DNA of 14,053 bases from Campylobacteraceae bacterium (GCA_027023145.1 JALVWV010000089.1:1-14053), one strand, 5' to 3'. Shown: positions 1 to 7,180, counted from the stretch's first letter. Notes: generated from the letters alone by a model not told the origin. Made by a program: numbers and translations.

Positions 1-5
1 AGGCA

Positions 6-11
6 CCTCCT
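6..11 (-). promoter_or_regulatory. Shine-Dalgarno for a gene beyond the left edge
   Basis: The minus strand reads AGGAGG here, a full-strength ribosome binding site, and only five more bases remain before the window ends. A minus-strand gene therefore probably starts at or just past the left edge. The coding sequence itself is not visible, so nothing can be said about its product. Confidence 0.45.
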
Positions 12-69
12 GTTACTTCTGTGTACCCTTTCCGCTATTTTACTCAAATAAGTTTAACTCCATATAAAA

Positions 70-258
70 CTACTCGAATAATCCCCGATCCTTTACCTGT
101 GCATACCCCATTTTCCTGTAGCCACTCATTCGTTTGTTGAATGCACTTTTGAGCATGGGGGCGTGACGGTCGATCAAGTCGATGGCAAGGTAGGTTTGTC
201 CCTCTCATCCGATGCGGCCGAGGTATTGGATAATGCGTTCCGGGTATGAAATGGGCAT
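70..258 (-). pseudogene. C-terminal relic of a superfamily 2 helicase
   Basis: Minus-strand translation gives about 60 residues ending in a TAG stop at 70-72, with one internal TGA at 205-207. The readable protein runs PERIIQYLGRIG, stop, EGQTYLAIDLIDRHAPML, then a Lys/Arg-rich tail KRMSGYRKMGY ending in GLFE. QYLGRIG followed by the stop fits helicase motif VI (QxxGRxGR), and the stop falls where the last Arg is expected; CGA to TGA is a single change. The tail resembles the DRHVPML...KR...GY endings of DEAD/DEAH-box helicases in large multidomain or conflict-system proteins, from memory. No N-terminal part (Walker A, DEAD box) is present, because the small membrane protein gene ends just upstream at 284. 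The piece is probably non-functional debris; selenocysteine or recoding is unlikely. Confidence 0.7.
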
Positions 259-283
259 AGAAGTAGAGTTGCTGTTCGGTTAC

Positions 284-832
284 TCAGTCGGTTACTACAC
301 GATACTCGGTAATGGTTTTGTTTTGGTCGTATCGTAGAACAAGCCACTCAGAATCGATACTGATAAACCCGCGCTCTGGCCCCAGCCAGTAGACCATATC
401 CCAGTTTTTGAAATACGCTGTGTCTTCTGGTTGACCCAGTAGATCGATGATATCAGAATGGTGCATACCGATCAGATCCTTGTGTTCCAGCAAGCTGTCG
501 ATCATCCTGATTCGTTGCGGCTCTTGTTTGGAGGTGTTATGATGCTTCCATGTGCGTGAATCAAACTCCATCCTGTTTGTATAATCCTTATAAGCGGGAA
601 GAGCCAGCATGAAAACAGTGGCAAAAAGAACAGCGGGAATGATGACTCCGGCAGCATAAGCCAAAACGGGAGTGGGTTTTTTGGTGATGATGCTGTAAAT
701 CAATATTGCAAAGCCGATCGACCAGGGAATGTAGTCGATGCTGCTCCACGGCAAAGGCACGAGAGACAAGGCTGCGACAGTTGCCATGCCCAGAGAAAAA
801 TACTTTAAGCATCCTCTCCTGTCAGTGCGCAT
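284..832 (-). CDS. Small membrane protein with a BamE/SmpA-like soluble tail
   Basis: A 182-residue protein that I do not recognise as a named family. Residues about 14-30, 35-50 and 56-79 are hydrophobic, giving three likely membrane segments. They are followed by a soluble part from about 80 onward. Within this, residues 119-170 (LIGMHHSDIIDLLGQPED, then YWLGPERGF and WLVLRYD) look like the GMxxxEVxxLLGxP pattern of BamE/SmpA-like domains; that is a pattern match only. The start codon lies inside the end of htpX (11-bp overlap, 822-832), so the two are probably translationally coupled and co-transcribed. The start is not certain: no good Shine-Dalgarno precedes it, while AGGAGAGG at 813-820 precedes an ATG in another frame at 812. 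An internal Met at residue 16 is an alternative start. Confidence 0.7.
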   Translation of the reverse strand: MRTDRRGCLKYFSLGMATVAALSLVPLPWSSIDYIPWSIGFAILIYSIITKKPTPVLAYAAGVIIPAVLFATVFMLALPAYKDYTNRMEFDSRTWKHHNTSKQEPQRIRMIDSLLEHKDLIGMHHSDIIDLLGQPEDTAYFKNWDMVYWLGPERGFISIDSEWLVLRYDQNKTITEYRVVTD

Positions 833-1664
833 GCTTCAACGCCTCAAGGCGCTCGATCCGCTGCTCGGTGGTTGGGTGGGTGCTGAAGAGTTGGCGCATG
901 GAGATGTCTTTGCCCGTGAAGGGGTTGATGATGAACATGTGAGCAGTTTGGGGTTCGGCTTCGGGGATGATCGTGCCCCGGGCGTAATGGTCGAGTTTGC
1001 TGAGCGCCGACTGGAGCCATTCGGGGTGGCCGGTCATGCGGGCAGCGCCCTCATCGGCCATGAATTCTCTCCGGCGGCTGACGGTCATCTGGATGATTCC
1101 GGCAGCCATGGGGGCGAGGAACATCAGCGCAAGCATTACGACGAAGTTGGGTCGGTCGTCGTCCTCTCCTCCACCGAAAAACATCCCGAAATTGGCCAGC
1201 ATACTGATCGCTCCGGCGATGGTGGCGGCGACGGTGCCGATGAGCATGTCGTAGTGTTTGATGTGGCTGAGCTCGTGGGCGATGACCGCTTCGACCTCCT
1301 CTTCACTCAGGAGATTGAGCAGCCCCTCGGTGACGGCGACGGCAGCGTGATTGTAGTCCCGTCCGGTGGCGAAGGCATTGGGCTGGTCGTCGGGGAGGAT
1401 ATAGAGTGCCGGCATCGGCAGACCGGCTCGGGCGGTGAGGCCGTCGACGATCCGGTACAGACCGGGGGCGGTGCTGCGGTTGACGGGGTGGGCGTTGTAG
1501 TGCTTGAGCACCTGCTGGTCGCTGTAGTAATAGGCATAAAAGTTCATCCCCGCCGCCATCACAAACGCGATGATCATCCCGGTCTTGCCTGCAAGTGCTC
1601 CTCCGACAACGATGAAGAGGAGGGTGAGTGCGGTGAGGAGAAAATAGGTTTTGAGTCGTTCCAT
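822..1664 (-). CDS. htpX: HtpX-type membrane zinc metalloprotease (M48)
   Basis: A 280-residue protein matching the HtpX family in length and layout. HtpX degrades damaged or misfolded inner-membrane proteins alongside FtsH. Two N-terminal membrane segments (about 7-25 and 28-47) precede the catalytic part. The zinc-binding HExxH motif is HELSH at residues 130-134, and the third ligand is the Glu of REFMAD near residue 200. Two further hydrophobic stretches (about 141-162 and 174-195) separate these. The end carries the usual FSTHPTTEQRIERL block. The start is supported by AAAGGAC about 7 bases upstream of the ATG. It lies downstream of the FAD oxidoreductase gene, from which it is separated by an inverted-repeat element. 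Its last codons overlap the next membrane protein gene. Confidence 0.95.
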   Translation of the reverse strand: MERLKTYFLLTALTLLFIVVGGALAGKTGMIIAFVMAAGMNFYAYYYSDQQVLKHYNAHPVNRSTAPGLYRIVDGLTARAGLPMPALYILPDDQPNAFATGRDYNHAAVAVTEGLLNLLSEEEVEAVIAHELSHIKHYDMLIGTVAATIAGAISMLANFGMFFGGGEDDDRPNFVVMLALMFLAPMAAGIIQMTVSRRREFMADEGAARMTGHPEWLQSALSKLDHYARGTIIPEAEPQTAHMFIINPFTGKDISMRQLFSTHPTTEQRIERLEALKHAH

Positions 1665-1683
1665 ATTGGTGTCCTTTTTTAGA

Positions 1684-1849
1684 ACCTAAATCCTGCAATC
1701 GTCAGCACGCCATCTGCATCGGTCATCGGCGGCATGGGCGATCGAAGTGAATGCTCGACGCACCTTCGGGTGCGCCTGCGCTTCTTTCCGACACCCCTGC
1801 ACACCGAGCACAGATACAGCTAGCATTCTTACGATTGCAGGATTTAGGT
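1684..1849. repeat. 166-bp element with perfect 19-bp terminal inverted repeats
   Basis: The sequence at 1684-1702 is repeated exactly, inverted, at 1831-1849 (core CCTAAATCCTGCAATCGT). The intervening 128 bp holds a 6-bp stem CGCACC/GGTGCG closed by a TTCG tetraloop (1759-1774) and a 7-bp pair GAATGCT/AGCATTC (1749-1755 and 1822-1828). No convincing gene is inside. No clear target-site duplication flanks it. It may be a miniature inverted-repeat element or a structured RNA in the leader of htpX; the sequence alone does not decide. Confidence 0.65.
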
Positions 1850-1892
1850 AGGAATATCTTACTCAAAAAGTGTAAATGAGAGGTAAATGCTC

Positions 1893-3347
1893 CTATTTGG
1901 CTTTGGCGATCTCCCGTGCACAGATCTCCCCACTCATGATCGCTGGAGAGAAGCCGCCGCTGATGACCCACTGACCGACGAAGTAGAGTGTGTCGATCTG
2001 GTGGGATCGGCTGCGGGGGACGCGGAGCATATTGCCCGGAGTGGGCTTGTAGCCGTAGGCGGTGCCCCGGGGGGTGCGGAGGTAGCGTTGCTGAGTTTTG
2101 ACCGTGCCCGCTTCTGCGTATTCGACGAGATCGGAGATGCCCGGATAGTGGTGCTCGAGACGCTCGAGGGTGTGGGCGATGAGGTCGGCTTTTTTCTGCT
2201 GGTAGGCTTCGGGGTCGAGGTCGATCCACTCATCGAGGTAATCGGTGGTGCAGGTCACGGCAAATGATTTGTCCGGGTCTTTGGTCAAGTCGGCATCGAT
2301 CTGCGCGTAGTCGGTGAAGCCGAAACTGCGCTGGAGTACCCCACTTTTCACATTCGTGCGATACTCCTCGAGGGTGTGAAGGTCGTCCATGAAAAAGTTG
2401 GCATAGTCTCTTTTGCCATATACTTCTCGGAGGTTTTTTCGGAATCCGAGGTAGATCGTCACTAGGCCGTCAGAGATCGCCTTCTCTTCCCGATAGGGGT
2501 GATTGAAGAGGCGGTAGGTATCCTGTGGAGAGAGGTTGGAGACGATGAGATCGGTTGGGATTGTGTGAGAGGTGTGTTTGTGGGTATAGGTGACGCTTGT
2601 GAGGGTCGCGGTAGTGACATCGGCACCAGTGAGGACGGTGCCGCCGTGGTCGGTGATGACGCTGGCGAGATGGTCGCTCAGACGGCTGCTGCCCCCTTTG
2701 ACAAACCACCCTTTCCCTTCGTAGTAGGAGGATTGGGCTTTGGCATGGAGGAGGAAGCTGAGGGTATCGGGAGTGTCATTGTAGTATTGAACATTGCCGT
2801 TAAGCACGAGGATAAGCTCGGGATCATCAAAAAGGCTTTCGAGGACGTCGGTGACGGTGGCACGGGCGTACCGCAACGTGTGCCAGAATAAAAACGGGAA
2901 GAGAGCGTAGTGGTACCAAGAGGCGTTTGAGAGGGTATCGATCTGATGACCGATACGTGAAATGAGTGCAAAGTAGCGGTCAATTCCTCGGGCTTCGTGC
3001 GGGAAAATCCCGGTGAGGTATTCGCGTGCTGCATCGATCCCGTAGGGGAGGGTGTAGGTGCGTGTCTTGGTTGTCAGGGTATAGAAATATTCCGAGCTGA
3101 CAAAATCGACGGCATCATAGACTCCGAGTTTGTTAAAAATCCTTTGAATAGTCGGGTTGGTGTATACGCCATCCATCTTGTGCATACCTACCTCGCAGCG
3201 GAAACCCCCTTTGCGCTTGAACGTCGTGGCGCATCCGCCGACCACGGTGTGCTGTTCGAGGAGTGTGACACGGTGACCAGCTCTGGACAGAAGAGCGCCT
3301 GCTGTCAGTCCGCCGAGCCCCCCGCCGATGATGGTGATGGTTTTCAT
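1893..3347 (-). CDS. FAD-dependent phytoene-desaturase/carotenoid-isomerase-like oxidoreductase
   Basis: A 484-residue flavoprotein of the amine oxidase/CrtI/retinol saturase superfamily. The N-terminus has the dinucleotide-binding GGGLGGLTAG motif with the following acidic LLEQH end of strand beta-2, then VVGGCATTF, as in CrtI and CrtISO. The C-terminus has the second FAD motif, TLYFVGQWVISGGFSPAIMSG. Members of this group desaturate, saturate or isomerise polyenes. No other carotenoid gene (crtB, crtE) is nearby, so the substrate is unknown. I chose the ATG at 3347 over the in-frame ATG at 3377. GGGAG lies 8 bases upstream of 3347. The ATG at 3377 overlaps a TATAAT promoter box and has no ribosome binding site. 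The gene follows a Crp-like regulator gene but appears to have its own promoter. Confidence 0.88.
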   Translation of the reverse strand: MKTITIIGGGLGGLTAGALLSRAGHRVTLLEQHTVVGGCATTFKRKGGFRCEVGMHKMDGVYTNPTIQRIFNKLGVYDAVDFVSSEYFYTLTTKTRTYTLPYGIDAAREYLTGIFPHEARGIDRYFALISRIGHQIDTLSNASWYHYALFPFLFWHTLRYARATVTDVLESLFDDPELILVLNGNVQYYNDTPDTLSFLLHAKAQSSYYEGKGWFVKGGSSRLSDHLASVITDHGGTVLTGADVTTATLTSVTYTHKHTSHTIPTDLIVSNLSPQDTYRLFNHPYREEKAISDGLVTIYLGFRKNLREVYGKRDYANFFMDDLHTLEEYRTNVKSGVLQRSFGFTDYAQIDADLTKDPDKSFAVTCTTDYLDEWIDLDPEAYQQKKADLIAHTLERLEHHYPGISDLVEYAEAGTVKTQQRYLRTPRGTAYGYKPTPGNMLRVPRSRSHQIDTLYFVGQWVISGGFSPAIMSGEICAREIAKAK

Positions 3348-3375
3348 GAGGTTCTCCCGGGTGAATTTTGGCTCC

Positions 3376-3405
3376 ATTATAGAAGAAAAGCTGGGTGTTT
3401 GTCAT
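3376..3405 (-). promoter_or_regulatory. Sigma-70 promoter of the FAD oxidoreductase gene
   Basis: On the minus strand ATGACA (3405-3400) is followed after 18 bases by TATAAT (3381-3376). The predicted transcript would begin near 3369, giving an approximately 20-base leader that contains the GGGAG ribosome binding site of the start at 3347. The promoter fills the gap after the stop codon of the Crp-like gene. Confidence 0.65.
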
Positions 3406-4017
3406 TCACATTTGTTCATGACCAGTATTCTTTTTGAGACGGCTGAGGTGCTGGGGAGTGATGCCGAGATAGCTGGCGATGTGATACTGGGGGACTTTGT
3501 CGAGGAGATGCGGAGTGGTGGCCATGAAGATTTCAAACCGTTCTTTGGCACTTTTGGATTGTCGGTCGATGAAGGTACGGTGGAGATAAGAATACGCCTC
3601 TTCGGCCATCAGGCGGCCAAATCGTTCTCCTTTTTTGAGCGAACGGTAGAAGAAATGAATGTCCTCATACGCAGTAGCAACGCAGGTACAATCTTCAAGT
3701 GCTTCGATGTGGAGCTGCGAGGGGGAGCGGGTGATGAAACTGTCGTAATCGACGACAAACAGGTTGCTCATGTGTGACTGGGGATCGTTGAAAAAGATCG
3801 TCCAGGTATAGTCTTTGCCATGCTCGTCGAGGATGGAAGCACGCGCCAGCCCCTCGTGGATAAAGAGCAGGTGCTCCGGTACGTCTCCGACGGATTGGAT
3901 GGTTTCGCCTTTGCGGAAGGTCATAAGGGTAAGTTTACTCTGGAGAAGCATCCATTCGAGAGGGTTGACGGCAATGTGGCGTTCGATGAATGCTTGGTAC
4001 GATTCATAAGGACTCAC
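3406..4017 (-). CDS. Crp/Fnr-family transcriptional regulator
   Basis: A 203-residue protein. Residues about 28-120 form a cyclic-nucleotide-binding-type beta-roll (LTLMTFRKGETIQSVGDVPEHLLFIHEGLARA). They are followed by a dimerisation helix and a C-terminal helix-turn-helix at about 176-196 (QYHIASYLGITPQHLSRLKK). This form, with a slightly short effector domain and the ITPQHLSR recognition helix, is common among Crp-like regulators of unknown ligand. The Arg and Glu typical of cAMP-binding CRP are not obvious, and no Cys cluster for an Fnr-type iron-sulfur centre is seen. The start is GTG, overlapping the stop of the diguanylate cyclase gene by 4 bp (GTGA), so translation is probably coupled. 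Its target may be the next gene downstream, but no symmetric operator was recognised there. Confidence 0.88.
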   Translation of the reverse strand: MSPYESYQAFIERHIAVNPLEWMLLQSKLTLMTFRKGETIQSVGDVPEHLLFIHEGLARASILDEHGKDYTWTIFFNDPQSHMSNLFVVDYDSFITRSPSQLHIEALEDCTCVATAYEDIHFFYRSLKKGERFGRLMAEEAYSYLHRTFIDRQSKSAKERFEIFMATTPHLLDKVPQYHIASYLGITPQHLSRLKKNTGHEQM

Positions 4018-4817
4018 GAGACGATCGTTTCCTCTCCTGTGTAGAGAGTCGTGCGGTTGCGCCCGTTGCGTTTGGAAAGATAAAGAGCCGCATCGGCTTC
4101 CTGGAGGAGTCGGTCGATCTGGGGCGAAGCGGCTCCGGTATAGGAGGTGAGCCCGATACTGACCGTCAGCGGAATAGCTACACCGTGCAGGGTGGGGGGA
4201 TGGGTTTCGAGATCTGCACGCAGGCTCTCGGCGATTTTTTGCGCACCTTCGATGGGCGTATTGGGGAGGACGACGGCAAACTCTTCTCCCCCGAGACGTC
4301 CGATGATATCGCTTGTGCGCAGGTGCTCAGAGAGGAAACGACCGAAGTATTCCAGGACGTGATCGCCCGCATGGTGCCCGTGGGTGTCGTTGATGGTTTT
4401 AAAAAAGTCGAGGTCGAGCATCAGTAATGCAAAAAACTCATGGTATCGTTCGGCAATGTCGATGTACTTCTGCGCATCGTGATAAAATGCCTGGCGGGTC
4501 AGCAGACCGGTCATGACATCGTAAGTGACCAGCGCCCGCATTTGCCGCTCTGTCTCCTGGAGCTTGGTATACATATCGATAAAAATCCACGAAATAACAG
4601 GCGCAACGATGGCGGCGACGATGGTTGCAATGATTAGACCATTTTTGAGATTGGCTCCCTCAATGTACCGAGTGGCGATCGAGGTGAATAGAATGGAGAG
4701 TGTGATGGCGATGAGGGTGATGAGCAGCACCAAAATCTTGCGGCTGGAATGGGAATAGAGTCGCCGGGCGAATCCATCAGTACTCTGAGAAAAAACATTT
4801 GTATGCAGGTTTTCCAT
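4014..4817 (-). CDS. Membrane-bound GGDEF diguanylate cyclase
   Basis: A 267-residue protein predicted to make cyclic di-GMP from two GTP at the inner membrane. Two hydrophobic segments (about 28-48 and 61-82) enclose a short loop, so there is little periplasmic sensor. A helical linker (MYTKLQETERQMRAL) leads into the GGDEF domain starting at YDVMTGLLTRQAF. The active-site motif is intact as GGEEF at residues 176-180. RTSD at 167-170, five residues before it, is a canonical inhibitory I-site. LLMLDLDFFKTINDTHGHHAGD carries the metal and guanine-binding residues. The start is uncertain: GTG at 4832, ATG at 4823 and ATG at 4817 are in frame, none with a Shine-Dalgarno. The TATAAT at 4829-4824 favours 4817, possibly as a leaderless message. 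The gene is divergent from ilvC and overlaps the Crp-like gene downstream. Confidence 0.9.
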   Translation of the reverse strand: MENLHTNVFSQSTDGFARRLYSHSSRKILVLLITLIAITLSILFTSIATRYIEGANLKNGLIIATIVAAIVAPVISWIFIDMYTKLQETERQMRALVTYDVMTGLLTRQAFYHDAQKYIDIAERYHEFFALLMLDLDFFKTINDTHGHHAGDHVLEYFGRFLSEHLRTSDIIGRLGGEEFAVVLPNTPIEGAQKIAESLRADLETHPPTLHGVAIPLTVSIGLTSYTGAASPQIDRLLQEADAALYLSKRNGRNRTTLYTGEETIVS

Positions 4818-4823
4818 GAGCAT

Positions 4824-4829
4824 ATTATA
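4824..4829 (-). promoter_or_regulatory. -10 box of the diguanylate cyclase gene
   Basis: The minus strand reads TGTGTATAAT, an extended -10 box. Transcription would begin close to 4817, which is exactly the A of the favoured ATG. No -35 hexamer is clear. Confidence 0.45.
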
Positions 4830-4881
4830 CACAGGTTTTTCTCAAGGCACTGAAGCAAGCCATCTGAAGTTGCCCATCAGT

Positions 4882-4897
4882 CCTTTTTGGGTATAAT
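4882..4897 (+). promoter_or_regulatory. ilvC promoter (T-run plus extended -10)
   Basis: CCTTTTTGGGTATAAT places TATAAT at 4892-4897 behind a T-run. This is the usual form of housekeeping promoters in Campylobacterota, which often lack a -35 hexamer. Transcription would begin near 4904, and AAGGAA at 4914-4919 precedes the ilvC ATG. The leader is only about 20 bases, leaving no room for an attenuator or riboswitch. Confidence 0.75.
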
Positions 4898-4925
4898 CCC
4901 GGCAAATTGACACAAGGAATCCCCC

Positions 4926-5948
4926 ATGGCATTGAATGTATATTATGACAAAGATTGCGATCTGAGCATCATCCAGTCCAAGACCGTAGCAATGATCGGC
5001 TTCGGTTCTCAAGGGCACGCGCACGCTGAAAACCTCCGTGACAGCGGTGTGAATGTCGTCGTCGGTCTCCACCCGGAAGGGAAGAGTTGGAAAAAAGCCC
5101 TCGACAAGGGCTTTGATGTCTCAACCGTCGCTGAGGCGACTGCCAAAGCCGATGTCGTGATGATCCTCCTCCCCGATGAGAATCAGGCAGAGATCTACGC
5201 CAACGAGATCGAGCCCAATCTCAAAGAGGGTGCCACCATCGCATTTGGCCACGGCTTCAACATCCACTACGGACGCATCACGCCCCGTGCCGACATCAAC
5301 GTCACCATGATCGCCCCCAAAGCTCCCGGACACACTGTTCGCAGCGAGTTTGTCAACGGCGGCGGTATCCCCGATCTCATCGCCGTAGGACAAGATCCGG
5401 CTGGCAACACCAAAGAACTCGCACTCTCGTACGCTTCGGCCATTGGTGGCGGACGTACCGCGATCATTGAGACCACGTTCAAAGATGAGACTGAGACCGA
5501 CCTCTTTGGCGAGCAGGCGGTTCTGTGCGGCGGGGTGACCTCACTCGTGCAGGCAGGATTTGAGACCCTGACCGAAGCGGGCTATGCTCCTGAGATGGCA
5601 TACTTCGAAGTCCTCCACGAGCTCAAGCTTATCGTCGATCTGATGTTCCAGGGTGGTATCGCTGATATGCGCTACTCCATCTCCAATACCGCCGAGTACG
5701 GCGATTATGTCAGCGGTCCTCGCGTCATCGGGGAGGAATCCAAAGCGGCCATGAAACAAATCCTCAAGGAGATCCAGAACGGTAAATTTGCCAAAGACTT
5801 CATCCTCGAAGGCCAGGCCGGTTACCCTCGCATGAAAGCCGAGCGCAAAAATGCCCAAGCCTCCCTCATCGAACAGACCGGGGCACGTCTGCGCGAAATG
5901 ATGCCTTGGATCGGTGCCAACAAGATCGTTGATCAGGCGACCAACTAA
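4926..5948 (+). CDS. ilvC: Ketol-acid reductoisomerase (class I)
   Basis: A 340-residue cytosolic enzyme of valine, leucine and isoleucine synthesis. It isomerises and reduces 2-acetolactate or 2-aceto-2-hydroxybutyrate using NADPH and Mg2+. The nucleotide-binding motif is GFGSQGHAHAENLRDSG at about 25-41. The AFGHGFNIHY block contains the catalytic His near residue 108. DLFGEQAVLCGG carries the Mg2+-binding Asp and Glu near 190-194. The C-terminal knotted domain includes the EYGDYVSGPRVI block. The length fits the short class I form. The start is backed by AAGGAA six bases upstream and by the promoter at 4892-4897. It is followed on the same strand by the polysaccharide deacetylase gene after a short gap with a stem-loop. 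Confidence 0.98.
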   Translation: MALNVYYDKDCDLSIIQSKTVAMIGFGSQGHAHAENLRDSGVNVVVGLHPEGKSWKKALDKGFDVSTVAEATAKADVVMILLPDENQAEIYANEIEPNLKEGATIAFGHGFNIHYGRITPRADINVTMIAPKAPGHTVRSEFVNGGGIPDLIAVGQDPAGNTKELALSYASAIGGGRTAIIETTFKDETETDLFGEQAVLCGGVTSLVQAGFETLTEAGYAPEMAYFEVLHELKLIVDLMFQGGIADMRYSISNTAEYGDYVSGPRVIGEESKAAMKQILKEIQNGKFAKDFILEGQAGYPRMKAERKNAQASLIEQTGARLREMMPWIGANKIVDQATN

Positions 5949-5961
5949 CTCTTTAGTCTTG

Positions 5962-5987
5962 CAAGGCGGGCATGCGTGTTCGCCTTG
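5962..5987 (+). other. Stem-loop after ilvC enclosing an ATG
   Basis: Bases 5962-5971 (CAAGGCGGGC) pair with 5978-5987 (GTTCGCCTTG), giving a 10-bp stem with two G-U pairs in RNA and a six-base loop. No T-run follows, so this is not a classical terminator. The first possible ATG of the next gene (5972) lies in the loop and its AAGG ribosome binding site lies in the stem. Confidence 0.55.
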
Positions 5988-5989
5988 GG

Positions 5990-5995
5990 TATACA
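5990..5995 (+). promoter_or_regulatory. Possible -10 box before the deacetylase gene
   Basis: TTGGGTATACAG resembles the GGGTATAAT of the ilvC promoter. Transcription from it would begin around 6002, next to the ATG at 6005. The match is weak and there is no T-run directly before it. Confidence 0.3.
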
Positions 5996-6004
5996 GTCCC
6001 TCTG

Positions 6005-7144
6005 ATGCTTAAAAAAACAACTCCCACAAACAAACCCCATGTCCCATCAAAACGGAACCGTAAAACCCAAAATCAACGCAAACGTCGTCCCCCTCAAAAG
6101 CATCCTCCCAAGAAGAAGAATCGTCTACTCCGCTATGTTATTGGTCTGATTGTCGCTGGTGCTCTTGTAGCCTCAGGGTATCTAATCGGAGCCAAAAAAG
6201 AACCTGAAGATCCAAAAAAGCACCCCGCTCCTGCCCATAAAGCCTCTCATCAGAGGTCAACACCCCAACCCCAACACACAAAAATGGGGAAGATCATCCT
6301 CACCCCTGCACCCAAACCCCATAAACAATCCCCATCCCCCATGGAGATCCTCCAGTATGGCTTCGAGGAGGATGCCCAGGGTGAGGACACTCCCGATATC
6401 AGCTGGTATGTTCCCGGTGAGGCACCCAAGCCAAAACCATCCAAAAAGCCCTCACAGACCCAAACATCGACTCCGGCACCTCCAGCTCACGGTAAGCGCC
6501 CCAAGCTAGCAATCATCATCGACGATGTTTCACGCAAAGACCAGATCGATGCGATTGTGGCACTCCCCTACCACATCACTCCCTCAATCTTCCCCCCTTC
6601 GGAGTTGTCAAAAACCAGCAACCGATTGACACGGTACGTTAAGCACTACATGGTTCATCTTCCGCTGGAGTCGGGAAGCATGGTGATGAATCGGATGCAG
6701 GGGATGCTCTTCGCACGATCCGGTCGAGAGAAGGTGCAGGCACGGGTCGATGAGATCCGGCGGCTTTTTCCTCATGCACGCTTTGTCAACAACCATACTG
6801 GCAGTGTTTACACCTCCAACTATCGGGCGATGAAGCAACTCTACGGCATGCTGAGCAAAAAAGGATTTGTGTTTGTCGACAGCCGCACTACCAGCAAAAG
6901 TGTGGTGCGTCAAATCGCCCATGAGCACCATGATACGTACATCGCTCGGGATATTTTTCTCGATAATGTTCAAAAAGAGTCGTCAATCCTCAAGCAACTC
7001 AACAAGGCGATCCATATCGCCAAAAAACGTGGATTTGCCATTGCTATCGGTCATCCTCACAAAGCGACGATGAACGCTCTACGCCATGCAAAAAAGCTTT
7101 TGAGGGGGGTTCAGACAGTGTACATCGATGAGCTGTATCGGTGA
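6005..7144 (+). CDS. Divergent polysaccharide deacetylase (YibQ/DUF610 family)
   Basis: A 379-residue protein from the ATG at 6005, or 390 from the in-frame ATG at 5972. A very basic, Pro-rich head (to about 41) precedes one membrane segment (about 43-62). This suggests an inner-membrane anchor with the enzyme domain in the periplasm. A Pro/Lys/Gln-rich linker (about 65-165) leads to the Polysacc_deac_2 domain. Visible motifs are LAIIIDDVS (168-176, metal-binding Asp pair), MVHLPLE, NNHTGS (262-267), VDSRTT (291-296), ARDIFLDN and IGHPH (348-352). The substrate is unknown; the family resembles NodB-like deacetylases. Start choice is open. 5972 has AAGG upstream but sits in a stem-loop, while 6005 opens with a more natural MLKKT sequence and has no clear Shine-Dalgarno. 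The neighbours ilvC and dprA match the C. jejuni order. Confidence 0.88.
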   Translation: MLKKTTPTNKPHVPSKRNRKTQNQRKRRPPQKHPPKKKNRLLRYVIGLIVAGALVASGYLIGAKKEPEDPKKHPAPAHKASHQRSTPQPQHTKMGKIILTPAPKPHKQSPSPMEILQYGFEEDAQGEDTPDISWYVPGEAPKPKPSKKPSQTQTSTPAPPAHGKRPKLAIIIDDVSRKDQIDAIVALPYHITPSIFPPSELSKTSNRLTRYVKHYMVHLPLESGSMVMNRMQGMLFARSGREKVQARVDEIRRLFPHARFVNNHTGSVYTSNYRAMKQLYGMLSKKGFVFVDSRTTSKSVVRQIAHEHHDTYIARDIFLDNVQKESSILKQLNKAIHIAKKRGFAIAIGHPHKATMNALRHAKKLLRGVQTVYIDELYR

Positions 7145-7180
7145 TTGTATGACAATTTGACATATTTTTTCTTCTTGGCT

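Noticed and set aside
738..1682. Long plus-strand open frame (314 codons)
   Set aside because: It is antisense to htpX, is an artefact of high GC in that gene, has no recognisable motifs and no ribosome binding site, whereas the htpX frame has HELSH and full family features.
1675..1860. Target-site duplication around the inverted-repeat element
   Set aside because: Flanking bases (AGA on one side, AGG on the other) share only two letters, so insertion by transposition is not shown.
3348..3377. Ten-residue N-terminal extension of the FAD oxidoreductase
   Set aside because: Its ATG overlaps the TATAAT box and lacks a ribosome binding site, and the family begins directly with the FAD-binding strand.
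4850..4869. CTGAAG direct repeat upstream of ilvC
   Set aside because: Only six bases match at 14-bp spacing, which is within chance for this length.
7157..7162. TTGACA as -35 box of dprA
   Set aside because: It lies 29 bp from the best -10 box (7192), too far for a sigma-70 promoter, and no -10 box lies at 17 bp.
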